A stretch of 56,298 bases of DNA from Bacillota bacterium (GTDB lineage: Bacteria > Bacillota > Clostridia > Oscillospirales > Ruminococcaceae): contig JAEZCT010000010.1 of the NCBI GenBank assembly GCA_023433405.1, positions 1-56,298 of the forward strand, written 5' to 3'. Made by a program: the position numbers and the translations under genes. Shown here in pieces: positions 25,776 to 34,370 of the stretch. Each line of letters starts with the position of its first letter. Position 1 is the first letter of the stretch. The notes beneath the pieces are model-generated. The model did not search any database and was not told where the DNA came from. It saw nothing but the letters and a program-made list of their open reading frames with translations.

Positions 25776-26294
25776 CTACTTGCCTGCCTTTGGCGCAATA
25801 AACATAAGCATGCTGCGCCCCTCGAGCTTCGGATGCTTTTCCACGACGCCCACCTCGGAACATGCCTCGGCAAACCGCTTCATGGTATCAAGCCCCATCT
25901 CGGAGTGCGCCATCTCACGTCCGCGGAAGCGGATAGACGCCTTGACCTTATCGCCGTCCTCTAAAAAGCGGATGGCGTGGTTTAGCTTGGTATTGAAGTC
26001 GTGCGTGTCGATGTTAAGCGAAAGGCGCACCTCTTTGATATCGACGATCTTCTGGTTTTTGCGCGCGTCTTTTTCGCGTTTTGCCTGCTCAAAACGAAAC
26101 TTGCCGTAATCCATGATACGGCAGACGGGCGGCGTCGCTTGAGGAGCGATCTTAACAAGGTCAAGATTCTGTTCCATCGCAAGTTTAAGCGCGTCACGGG
26201 AAGTCATAATGCCCAGCTGTGAGCCGTCATTACCCACCACGCGAAGCTCTTTATCGCGTATCTCCTCATTAATAAGCAAATCCTTTTTGCTGAT
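25776..26294 (-). CDS. infC: Translation initiation factor IF-3 (AUC start codon)
   Basis: IF-3 binds the 30S subunit, prevents premature joining and rejects non-AUG starts. The 172-residue protein has the N domain INEEIRDKELRVVGNDGSQLG, the linker with KIVDIKEVRLS, and the C domain with FRGREMAH and VEKHPKLEGRSMLMF. The only start fitting both the family N-terminus (ISKKDLLINEEIR) and the ribosome binding site (GGAGG nine bases upstream) is an ATC codon at 26294. Rare start codons let IF-3 restrain its own translation, as known for E. coli infC (AUU). The frame remains open upstream, but in leader sequence that overlaps an attenuator. Confidence 0.95.
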   Translation of the reverse strand: MSKKDLLINEEIRDKELRVVGNDGSQLGIMTSRDALKLAMEQNLDLVKIAPQATPPVCRIMDYGKFRFEQAKREKDARKNQKIVDIKEVRLSLNIDTHDFNTKLNHAIRFLEDGDKVKASIRFRGREMAHSEMGLDTMKRFAEACSEVGVVEKHPKLEGRSMLMFIAPKAGK

Positions 26295-26350
26295 AGTAAA
26301 GCACCTCCAAAGCCCTTTTTGTGAATGTTTAAATAGTGGTAGCCCTCGAA

Positions 26351-26387
26351 AACAACAAAAAGCACGGACAGCAAAACCCATCCGCGC
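26351..26387 (-). terminator. Attenuator-type terminator in the infC leader
   Basis: On the minus strand GCGCGGA and TCCGTGC form a 7-bp stem (one G-U pair), followed by TTTTTGTTGTTTT. It lies inside the roughly 200-nt leader between the promoter and infC, where an L20-controlled attenuator is found in B. subtilis. Confidence 0.75.
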
Positions 26388-26499
26388 AACATTACCGCAA
26401 AAATCGCCCTATTAAGCGACCAGCGAAGCATATTGACGCCGCAACGCAAATAAGCGTGCGGGTGAGAACGGTTTGCAGTTCTTCTTTGTTTTCCATTTA

Positions 26500-26528
26500 A
26501 TTATATCCATACGCGGCGCGGTTGTCAA
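26500..26528 (-). promoter_or_regulatory. Consensus sigma-A promoter of infC-rpmI-rplT
   Basis: TTGACA (26523-26528) and TATAAT (26500-26505) on the minus strand match the consensus at all 12 positions with a 17-bp spacer. The predicted start of transcription is near 26493, giving a leader of about 200 nt. Confidence 0.92.
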
Positions 26529-26760
26529 GTATGACTTTTATTTTCGTCTTTTTCCAAGGCAAAATGTCGACCCTCTGCGTCAGAAAAACCCTTTCGCCTT
26601 TATCTGAAATAATTGCCGCGCATGTTTGGTTTTTGTGCAACAAACAATAACTATACCGGTTCTAAATTTTAAAGCTTCTTCTATAACCATGCAAGCCCTA
26701 ATAATAGCCGCAGCCGCAGTGGGTACTTTGGCGGCTGCGCTGCAGAAAGGAACAACCATT

Positions 26761-26970
26761 ATGTCGCAGGAAAATAAGCTGGTGCTTAATCTTGCCGAAA
26801 TAAACGACCCCAAGGAGGAGGCTATGCTGCGCGACGCGGTATGCACGCTGTGCGGCGTGGAATGCGTGACGGTAAACGCCGCGCGCCGAAGCCTGAGCAT
26901 CATCGGCGCCGACCTGCCCCGGGAGGATATCATTGAGCGGATTGAGGAAATGGGGTTTACCGTAATATAA
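26761..26970 (+). CDS. Small HMA-like domain protein
   Basis: A 69-residue protein whose second half looks like a ferredoxin-like heavy-metal-associated (HMA) fold: AVCTLCGVECVTVNAARRSLSI, then GADLPREDIIERIEEMGFTVI. The two cysteines fall in the position of the helix end (GVE.V region), not at the canonical MxCxxC metal site, so metal binding is doubtful. AAAGGA lies nine bases before the ATG. The frame is open further upstream and a hydrophobic start at 26689 is possible, but has no ribosome binding site. It is the only plus-strand gene in a long minus-strand block, divergent from infC and convergent with addA. Confidence 0.65.
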   Translation: MSQENKLVLNLAEINDPKEEAMLRDAVCTLCGVECVTVNAARRSLSIIGADLPREDIIERIEEMGFTVI

Positions 26971-27016
26971 GGCGGCAGCTGCCGCAAAAAGTCGTGCGCG
27001 GTTTTAGCCTTTCGCT

Positions 27017-30000
27017 TTACACCGCTATCTCAATCGCCTCACCCAGTGCAAAGGAGTAGAGCAGGCATTGCTTTACCGGCAGGGCAAAGCTTTGCATCAT
27101 TGCCCTCTTGTAATAGTATAGCTGCGTCGCGTACCGCGACGCAAGCTCCCCGGCGGTTTTGACGCGGTCGGTTTTATAATCGACCACGACAAGGCCGCCA
27201 TTTTCAAAGAACACGCAGTCGGCGACCCCTTGCAGCATGACAGACTCGCCGGGAGGCAGCGTATCATCCTGCGCATACTCGGCGGCGCTTAGCGCAAAGA
27301 TGAATTTCAGCTCGCGCATTACGCGCTCGGAGGAAAACATCCTTGCCGCGAGCGTTCCGTCAAAGAAGCGCTTAAGCGCTGTCTTATCCACCGCCGCCGC
27401 TTCCTCGCCGGAGAGGTAGGCAAGCTGCTCCATGCGGGCAAGCTCCTCCGTAAGATTCTTTCGCGCCGCGTCATAATCGGCAAACTGCATGAACTTATGC
27501 AGGGCGCTGCCCTTTTGCGCCGGGGTTAGCCCCTGGCTAAAGGTGAAGGCGGGCGCACCCAGTATGGTTCCCCCCTGCTTTTTGGCAATATCCGATACCG
27601 CAAGCTTTGTTGGTATCCCGGCGGCCGCTTGGTGCGGGTATTGCGCTCCTACCCGTTGGCGCAGCCTCGCCAGAAGGTCCGCATCCGGCTCACAGCGCGG
27701 CGCTTCCCCCTGCCGGTTTTTCTGCAGGCTCGCATCCTGCCGCGTCTCCTCCACGGGCGCTGACTTAATTAAAATCTCCCATGGCTCCTCTTTATCGTTA
27801 TCCAGCACAACGCTGCCGTCAAGCCCCGCGCGCTCCCGCAAAAGCTCCGCCTCGGGGCGGCGCAGGGCGGCGGATATCAGCCAATCGGAAAAGCTCATCC
27901 CCCCCATAACCGTAAAGGGGTCGATGCTTTCGCCGCCTGTCAGCCCAACGGCAAGTCTGGCAAGCTTTGACTCTATATTCTTCTCGGCGGCGGTTATATA
28001 CAGCCGCTCCTTTGCACGGGTCATGGCTACATACAGCACCCTAAGCTCCTCCGAGGTCATGCCCCGGGCAAGCTCCAGCCGCAGCGCCTCGTGGGGCACC
28101 GTGGTAAACTGCAGCATCTCTTCGGGCAGGCGCCGTTTGCAGGAAAAGCCCAGCCGGGAATGCAGCAGGCTTTGCTGGGCAAGGTCACGCCGATTAAACT
28201 GCTTTGCACAATCCGCCACAAAGCAGACAGGAAACTCAAGCCCCTTTGATTTATGAATGCTCATAATGCGCACCGTATCGCCCGTATTAAAAAACGCGGG
28301 GGCCTCACCCAGTGTTAAGCCCTCCTCGGTCATTCGGGTCATCAGGCGCACAAAGCCGGGTAAGCCGCCGTAGCCCGCGCTCTCGTAGCCGCGGGCGTAC
28401 TCGCACAAAAGGCGCAGGTTGGCAAGCCGTTTTTCTCCGCCGGTCATGGCGCGCACCTTCAGGTCGTAGTCGGTCAGGCGGTAGGCCCTGTCTATCAGGC
28501 GATCCACCGGCAGGGAAACCGCCTCGGTACGCAGGATGGAAAGGGTTTGCAGGAAATCGGCCGTCTTTTCATCGGTATGGGCATACTCCGCCGCCGCCAG
28601 CCACAAGGGCGCGCGCGGAGCCGCCAGCCGGATATAGGAAAGCTGGGTGGCGGTAAACAAAAACATAGGCGAAAGCATTACGGCGGCAACGTCAAGGTCG
28701 GAGAGGGGGTTATCCACCGCACGCAGCAGGGCAAGCAGTACAGAAACCTCCCGCGCCGTGAGCGCGTCGCCGCCCGCATCCCCCCGCACGGGAACGCCGC
28801 AGGCGGCAAGCTCCTTTTCGAATACCGGCGCGCGTCCTTTTACCGAACGCAGCAGGATGGCGATATCCCCGTAGCGAATAGGACGCTGCACGCCGCCGTC
28901 GGTGACGGGAACACCGCCCCGCACCAAGGCTTGTATCTCCGCCGCGATGTGCCTTGCCTCCAGTACCCCAGCATCCTCCTCCACCTCGTTCACATCAAGG
29001 ATATGCAGCCGAGTAAAGGGCGCGTCCGCCGGAGGATACTGGGCGGCGGGGATGAGATACTCCTCCCCGCTGTAGTCTATCTCCCCCACGCGGCGGCTCA
29101 TGAGCTGATGAAAGGTGAAGTTCACCGCGTCCGTCACCCCCGCGCGGCTGCGAAAGTTGCGCCCCAGAATCAGCTTTGCGGGGAAGCTTACGCCGTCGTA
29201 GGGGGCAAACTCGTCCTTACAGCGCATAAATAGCTCGGGCATTGCCTGCCGAAAGCGGTAGATGCTCTGTTTTACATCCCCCACTAAAAACAGGTTTCCG
29301 CCCTCCTTGGATACCGCCGAGAAGATCTCGTTTTGCGCTTCGTTAACATCCTGATATTCGTCGATGCAGATCTCCGAAATCTCTGCCGACAGCTCCCGGG
29401 CAAGGGGGGTTGGCAGGGTTTTCCCATCCTCCCGCCGAACCAAAAGACGCAATGCAAGCTGCTCAAGGTCGGAAAAATCCAGGTAGCTTTTCTCCCGCTT
29501 TTTTTCCTCATACCGCAGGGCAAAGGACTGCACCAGCGCAAACAGCCGCGCAACCTTTGGGTGCAGGTCGCGCATATCGTCCCTGTGCTGCTCTGTGGTG
29601 GCGCAAAGCTGCCGTTCCCGCAGGTTTTTCACAATATCCTTGTACTCACCGCGCACCGCCGTAAGCCGGTCCTTCAGGGCGGTATCCTCAAATCCCCGCA
29701 GGGACCCTAAGCGGGCAAACCCGCTTTTTCTCAGGGCGGCATACAGCCCATCCCAGTCGCCGCTTTGTGCAAGCGAGAGCAGTGAAGCAGCATGGGTACG
29801 GTCGGCGGAAAAGGCGGGCAGGTACGCCTTAGTGAGCTTTTCATCCCCCATAATGGTGTCTGTCGCCCATTGAAGGGCGTCTTTTGCGTGGGAAAGCGCC
29901 TCACAGGCATAGTCCAGAATGCATTTGCCCCATTCGGTGTCGGTAAGCCCCCGCTCCGGGTCGTACTGGTCAAGCTTATCCTCAAACCAGCCGTCAAAAA

Positions 30001-30559
30001 AGGGGTGGGAGCGCACAAAGGCATAAAGGCGCTCCACCGTTTGGGCGAGCGCGCGGTCGTCCCGGGATGAGCTGACCAGCTCCACCAGCGCTAAAAAGGT
30101 GTCGTCGCCGGTTTGGTACGCCTCCTCTATCACCTCCGAGCAGGCTTCCCCGCGCATGAGCGCCAGCTCGTTTTCGTCACCGATGCGAAAATCCGCCGGG
30201 ATATCGAGCTTTTGAAAGTTGCGTCGGATGAGGTTGAGGCAAAAGGAATGGATGGTGCCGATATGCGCCTTTTGCAACAGCATTTGCTGGCGGCGCAGAC
30301 CGTAATCGTTGGGGCTTGCCAAAAGACGCTCCTCCAACGCCGCCTCCACACGCTCGCGGATCTCCGCCGCCGCCGCGTTTGAGAAGGTGGCAACCACCAG
30401 CGTATCCGCCGAGACCGGGTCGGCGGGGTCGGCAATCCGGCGGATTACCCGCTCCACCAGCACCGCCGTTTTACCGCTGCCCGCCGCCGCCGAGACTAAC
30501 ACGCTGCCGCCCCGCGCCTCGATTGCCGCCAGCTGCTCGGGTGTCCAGTTGCGTTTCAT
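27017..30559 (-). CDS. addA: ATP-dependent helicase/nuclease subunit A (AddA)
   Basis: The 1180-residue helicase-nuclease subunit of AddAB processes double-strand breaks to Chi-regulated 3' tails for RecA. Superfamily 1 motifs are in order: SAAAGSGKTAVLVERV (motif I) near 24, DEYQDVNEAQNEIF (II), VGDVKQSIYRFRQA (III), MSIHKSKGLEFPVCFV (V) and LYVAMTRAKERLYI (VI). The C-terminal RecB-type nuclease shows VVDYKTDRV with a later QLYYYKRAM. AAAGGGG precedes the ATG. It follows addB by 51 bp, so the two subunits are co-expressed. Confidence 0.97.
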   Translation of the reverse strand: MKRNWTPEQLAAIEARGGSVLVSAAAGSGKTAVLVERVIRRIADPADPVSADTLVVATFSNAAAAEIRERVEAALEERLLASPNDYGLRRQQMLLQKAHIGTIHSFCLNLIRRNFQKLDIPADFRIGDENELALMRGEACSEVIEEAYQTGDDTFLALVELVSSSRDDRALAQTVERLYAFVRSHPFFDGWFEDKLDQYDPERGLTDTEWGKCILDYACEALSHAKDALQWATDTIMGDEKLTKAYLPAFSADRTHAASLLSLAQSGDWDGLYAALRKSGFARLGSLRGFEDTALKDRLTAVRGEYKDIVKNLRERQLCATTEQHRDDMRDLHPKVARLFALVQSFALRYEEKKREKSYLDFSDLEQLALRLLVRREDGKTLPTPLARELSAEISEICIDEYQDVNEAQNEIFSAVSKEGGNLFLVGDVKQSIYRFRQAMPELFMRCKDEFAPYDGVSFPAKLILGRNFRSRAGVTDAVNFTFHQLMSRRVGEIDYSGEEYLIPAAQYPPADAPFTRLHILDVNEVEEDAGVLEARHIAAEIQALVRGGVPVTDGGVQRPIRYGDIAILLRSVKGRAPVFEKELAACGVPVRGDAGGDALTAREVSVLLALLRAVDNPLSDLDVAAVMLSPMFLFTATQLSYIRLAAPRAPLWLAAAEYAHTDEKTADFLQTLSILRTEAVSLPVDRLIDRAYRLTDYDLKVRAMTGGEKRLANLRLLCEYARGYESAGYGGLPGFVRLMTRMTEEGLTLGEAPAFFNTGDTVRIMSIHKSKGLEFPVCFVADCAKQFNRRDLAQQSLLHSRLGFSCKRRLPEEMLQFTTVPHEALRLELARGMTSEELRVLYVAMTRAKERLYITAAEKNIESKLARLAVGLTGGESIDPFTVMGGMSFSDWLISAALRRPEAELLRERAGLDGSVVLDNDKEEPWEILIKSAPVEETRQDASLQKNRQGEAPRCEPDADLLARLRQRVGAQYPHQAAAGIPTKLAVSDIAKKQGGTILGAPAFTFSQGLTPAQKGSALHKFMQFADYDAARKNLTEELARMEQLAYLSGEEAAAVDKTALKRFFDGTLAARMFSSERVMRELKFIFALSAAEYAQDDTLPPGESVMLQGVADCVFFENGGLVVVDYKTDRVKTAGELASRYATQLYYYKRAMMQSFALPVKQCLLYSFALGEAIEIAV

Positions 30560-30610
30560 GATGTTTAAAACCCCTTTTTTTACGATTTATACGGCGCGAG
30601 CCCTGCCTGC

Positions 30611-33600
30611 CTAATGGTCGCCTTCCGACGATTCCCTGCCGGGCATATGCTCCGTCTCCGGTTCCATGCGGGAGAATATCTCCCCGGGCGGGATATCCTC
30701 CACGGCAATGGTATCGTCCCCCTCCTCATGGCCGCAGATGTGGGCAAACTCGCAGTACTGGCAAGGCGCGTAATCCCCGCCTTTGACCGGCACCGCGTCT
30801 ATCCGTCCGCCGCGCAAACTCTCCGCCATATCCTCCACCAGCTTATCAATATGGCGGCGAAGCTTCCCCATATCCGCAAGGCTCGCCACCTTGGAGCGTT
30901 TATCGAGCATATCCACCTCGTTGCCGTCGTCATCCTGCACGCGAACCACCTTGGCGGGGATGAATATGCCCTGCCCGCCCCGTTCCATTCCCAGCACCGC
31001 CTCGGGGTCTTCCAGCAGCAGCCCGTTCATGCGCAGCTGCTTGGTCTTCTCCCCCTCCACCTCGGCTGGGTCGGCCTCCCGCCCCAGCTCGATTACGGGG
31101 TTTTGGGCGGGCATATACAGCACACCCGCGGGTATGCCGTCGGGGTAACGTTCGCTGCGGCAGACGGTAAACAGGTATAAAAGCATTTGCATATTCAGTC
31201 CGTAATACACATCCGAAAGGCTAAAGCTTTTTTGGCCCGACTTATAATCCACCACGCGCACATAGCGTTTGCCGCTGCGCTTCATGATATCCACCCGGTC
31301 AATTTTGCCCTCTACCCGCACCCGCATCCCTGTCGGGGTGACAAGCTCCACCGGCTTTACCTCACTATCGGCTTGAATAGGCAGCTCAAAGGCATCCGGC
31401 ACAAAATCGCTTTGTGAAAACTCCGCCACCAGCTGTCGGATAAGCCTTGCCACGGTGGTGGAAAGGCGGGTGTACAGGTAAGAAAACCGCGCGGGCTTAT
31501 CCTGCCCGCCGCCCATATGGGATAGGAGGTAAACCTCCAAAAGCCCGGCTATCTCCTTTTTGAGCGCGGCATCGCTCATCTCGTTTAGCTCCCCTATGGT
31601 GAAGCGGGAGAGCAGCTCCTGCAGGGCGTAATGGATGAGCGAGCCTGCCTCTAAGGGAGAAAGCTTTGCCTTCTCCCGCTTTTTTAAGCGGATGCCGTAT
31701 TTGAGAAAATAAGAAAACCGGCACCGATAGTAGGTCTCAAGCCCCGTGGGCGAAAGGGTGATGCTCTCGCCGAACAGGCGCTTTGCAGCCTCGGCGTCCT
31801 CCACCGAAAAATGCAGCTTGCGGGCGCCTTCAACCAGCCGGCGGTACCGTTCTAGCTCCCCTCTTTCCTCAAACAGGGCGCAGAGCGCGGCGGTAAAGGG
31901 AGAATCCTCCCCCCCGTGGCGGGCGGCGGCGTGCAGAGCCGTCTCGGTGTTTACGATTGTCGCATCCTCACCCAGTGCGGATGTGTCGGAAAGGCGCAGT
32001 GCCGGGAACATGGCGAGAAGGCGGCGCACGATGAGGGAGGGAGTCATTGCCTCTCCCTTGACCCCCGCGCGGGAGAAGCTTACCTGCAGGTACTCGCTTG
32101 CCGCACTCAGCGCCTTGTAGGCAATAAACCGTTCCTCCACCGCCTTTTGCTCCCGCGCGCTTGCCAGCGCAAGCCCAAGGGCTATCAGTGTCTCGCGTTC
32201 GCTGTCGGTAAACAGCCCGCCGCCTTGGGGAATGAGGGGGAACACCCCCTCATTGGCGCCCAGAATCAATACCGCTTTGGGAGAAAAGGCGCGCACGCGT
32301 TCGGCGCTGCCCACCAGCACCTGATCGAGCGTCTGCGGGATGCTGCCGAGGTCATAGGAGCTTACCGCAAGGCGAAACAGCTCAAATGCCCGCCTGCCCG
32401 CAAGCTCGGTGGCGCCCAGTACGGCGGCAAAGGTATCGAGCACATTCATCAAAAGCTGCCATACCTGGCCTTTCTCCTGCGCTTGGTTGTGCCGCCCCGC
32501 CGCATGGTCTTTGGCAACCTCCTCTCCCAACCGCTCCTTTGCGCCGGAATCGCACAAAAAGGCGTATACCGCGCGGGCAAAGCCTTCCCCTGTTGTGGAG
32601 CGCAGGGCGTCAGACAGCTTCGCAAGCTGTCCGGCGACGCGCTCCCGCAGGTCGTTAAGCTGCTCGAGCTGGGCGCGGTCGGCATCGGTGGTTTCGTCTG
32701 CAAAGCCGCGGGGATGGCTTGTAAAGGGCGCGCACCATGCCCTTCCTCTGATATCCCACAGGTATACATAGTTTTCAAGCCGGGCAATTTCAAAGGCATC
32801 AAGCCCTCCCAGCCCGGTTTTGAGCATGGACAAAATGCTGTCGCTGTCAAAGCCCTGTGCCGCCTCCACTGCGTGCAGGGCGTACGCCGCCACCGGCGCG
32901 CGCTCGGCACTGTCGGTCATGTCGTAAAAATAGGGCAGACCATAGCGGGGGAACACCGATTCCAAGGCAGTGCGGTAGGAAGAAAGCTCGCGCGCTATGA
33001 CTACAATATCCCGGTAACGGTACCCTCGCTCCCGCGCAAGCTCCGCTATCGAGGCGGCGCACACCTCCATCTCCTCATAGGGACCGGCGGCGGAGAATAC
33101 CCGCACCTGCTCGCATTCCCCTGCATAAACGCTTTGGTTAAAGTCAAATATCCCCTGCTCCACCGCCGCAAGCTCCGGCTTATAAAAGCGGCGGGGCAAG
33201 GCCAAAACCTCCGGCGGCGCGACCTCTGTCCCGTTATCCAAGGCCATGCGCGTCAGGCGGTTTGCCAGAGTAATTACCGGGGAGAACAGCCCCATGCCAT
33301 GGTGGCGGTCCTCCAGTCCATCCGCGCACAGGGCTATCGTGCAATCCTTTGCCGCTTGAACGATATGAGACAGCGTCTCAAGCTCCACGGCGGTAAAGCC
33401 CTTAAACTCATCCACAAACACCGCCGCATTCTCAAAAATGCCGCAGCCCGCAAGCAGACGGTTTGCGGCGGGCAGGTCGTCCAGCGGGTCGGCGTAGCCG
33501 CGCCCCAGCAGGGCCTCATATGCGCCGTAAATGAGTGCCAGCTCGTCCGTTTTTGCCTCCAGGGCGCTGTTATCCGTCCTCTCTCCCGCCTCGGCAAGGG

Positions 33601-34006
33601 CCTCGGGTGAAACCTGCGCGTTTTTAAACTCGGTAACCGCGTCCACCATGCTTTGTATAAACGCGGCGCTTGAGTAATGCCTATGGTATACCGCAAGGCT
33701 GTCGCGCACTTCATACAGCGCCACGCTCATTAACAGTCTGCGCCCGCAGTCGTCTATGTAGCGCTTTGCAAGCCCGCCGCAAGCGCGAAACACAAGGTTT
33801 GCAAGGCGCGTAAAGCTTACAACCTCCACCCCTATGCTGTTATTGGGGCCCAGGGCGTGGTACAATGCGCGTTCGCTCTCGAAAGAAAACTGCTCGGGCA
33901 CCAGCAAAAACACCTTGGAATACCCGCCCTGCGCCGCCTCTGCCAATCGCTCGCGCACCCGGTGGGTTTTGCCGCTGCCCGAGCGGCCCAGAATAAGACG
34001 GAGCAT
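30611..34006 (-). CDS. addB: ATP-dependent helicase/nuclease subunit B (AddB)
   Basis: The 1131-residue partner of AddA. It opens with the P-loop LILGRSGSGKTHRVRERL, which unlike AddA belongs to a degenerate helicase scaffold used for Chi recognition. The C-terminal nuclease domain shows VVDYKSGQKSFSLSDVYYGL and an iron-sulfur cluster formed by one cysteine near 805 (YRCRFSYFLKYG) and the late trio in CQYCEFAHIC. It starts at an ATG after a G-rich site. A TACAAT -10 like box lies about 80 bp upstream without a clear -35. Confidence 0.96.
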   Translation of the reverse strand: MLRLILGRSGSGKTHRVRERLAEAAQGGYSKVFLLVPEQFSFESERALYHALGPNNSIGVEVVSFTRLANLVFRACGGLAKRYIDDCGRRLLMSVALYEVRDSLAVYHRHYSSAAFIQSMVDAVTEFKNAQVSPEALAEAGERTDNSALEAKTDELALIYGAYEALLGRGYADPLDDLPAANRLLAGCGIFENAAVFVDEFKGFTAVELETLSHIVQAAKDCTIALCADGLEDRHHGMGLFSPVITLANRLTRMALDNGTEVAPPEVLALPRRFYKPELAAVEQGIFDFNQSVYAGECEQVRVFSAAGPYEEMEVCAASIAELARERGYRYRDIVVIARELSSYRTALESVFPRYGLPYFYDMTDSAERAPVAAYALHAVEAAQGFDSDSILSMLKTGLGGLDAFEIARLENYVYLWDIRGRAWCAPFTSHPRGFADETTDADRAQLEQLNDLRERVAGQLAKLSDALRSTTGEGFARAVYAFLCDSGAKERLGEEVAKDHAAGRHNQAQEKGQVWQLLMNVLDTFAAVLGATELAGRRAFELFRLAVSSYDLGSIPQTLDQVLVGSAERVRAFSPKAVLILGANEGVFPLIPQGGGLFTDSERETLIALGLALASAREQKAVEERFIAYKALSAASEYLQVSFSRAGVKGEAMTPSLIVRRLLAMFPALRLSDTSALGEDATIVNTETALHAAARHGGEDSPFTAALCALFEERGELERYRRLVEGARKLHFSVEDAEAAKRLFGESITLSPTGLETYYRCRFSYFLKYGIRLKKREKAKLSPLEAGSLIHYALQELLSRFTIGELNEMSDAALKKEIAGLLEVYLLSHMGGGQDKPARFSYLYTRLSTTVARLIRQLVAEFSQSDFVPDAFELPIQADSEVKPVELVTPTGMRVRVEGKIDRVDIMKRSGKRYVRVVDYKSGQKSFSLSDVYYGLNMQMLLYLFTVCRSERYPDGIPAGVLYMPAQNPVIELGREADPAEVEGEKTKQLRMNGLLLEDPEAVLGMERGGQGIFIPAKVVRVQDDDGNEVDMLDKRSKVASLADMGKLRRHIDKLVEDMAESLRGGRIDAVPVKGGDYAPCQYCEFAHICGHEEGDDTIAVEDIPPGEIFSRMEPETEHMPGRESSEGDH

Positions 34007-34110
34007 ACACCCCCGCCCCCCTTCCGTTTTTTATGATGCAAGCTGTCGATTCTTACTGTAAACAGGGTTTGCATTACCCATATTGTAGCACAAAACGCGC
34101 GCAAAAAGAA

Positions 34111-34167
34111 CCGCACAAGGCTATTTTGGTGCCGGGGTTACGGGTATACTCCAAATAACCATACTTT
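34111..34167. repeat. R3 repeat, copy a
   Basis: The core GCACAAGGCTATTTTGGTGC followed by a G-rich block, TATACTCCAAATAACC and ATACTT aligns with the reverse complement of 55903-55981 and with 49433-49484. It lies just upstream of addB. The remainder of the 34007-34370 gap is repeat G and the oadB terminator. Confidence 0.7.
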
Positions 34168-34196
34168 TTGAGGGTAGTATTGTGCGCAAAAGATTA

Positions 34197-34302
34197 TAAT
34201 ACTATTCTCCGATAAAAGTGTTGATAAAAATCCGCGTCAAAATCCATAAATTAAAGATTTTGACTTGATTCTTATACACTTTTTAATCGGAGAATAGTAT
34301 AA
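34197..34302. repeat. R1 palindromic repeat, copy G (symmetrical variant)
   Basis: Both ends are exact inverses here (TTATACTATTCTCCGAT and ATCGGAGAATAGTATAA), and the inner stem is GTCAAAATC/GATTTTGAC without mismatch. It is the most perfect palindrome of the family. Confidence 0.9.
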
Positions 34303-34306
34303 GCCT

Positions 34307-34342
34307 AAAACGCCCCGTCCGCAAAAGCGGACGGGGCGTTTT
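34307..34342 (-). terminator. Terminator of oadG-oadB
   Basis: A perfect 16-bp GC-rich stem (34307-34322 with 34327-34342) with an AAAA loop and T-runs at both ends lies about 30 bp past the oadB stop. It can act in both directions. Confidence 0.92.
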
Positions 34343-34370
34343 GATGTATTACCTTATGAAGTAAAGCCTG

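Noticed and set aside
31916..33610. Open frame of 564 codons on the plus strand
   Set aside because: It lies wholly antisense to addB, which has all family motifs. Long antisense frames are expected in GC-rich coding DNA with this codon usage.
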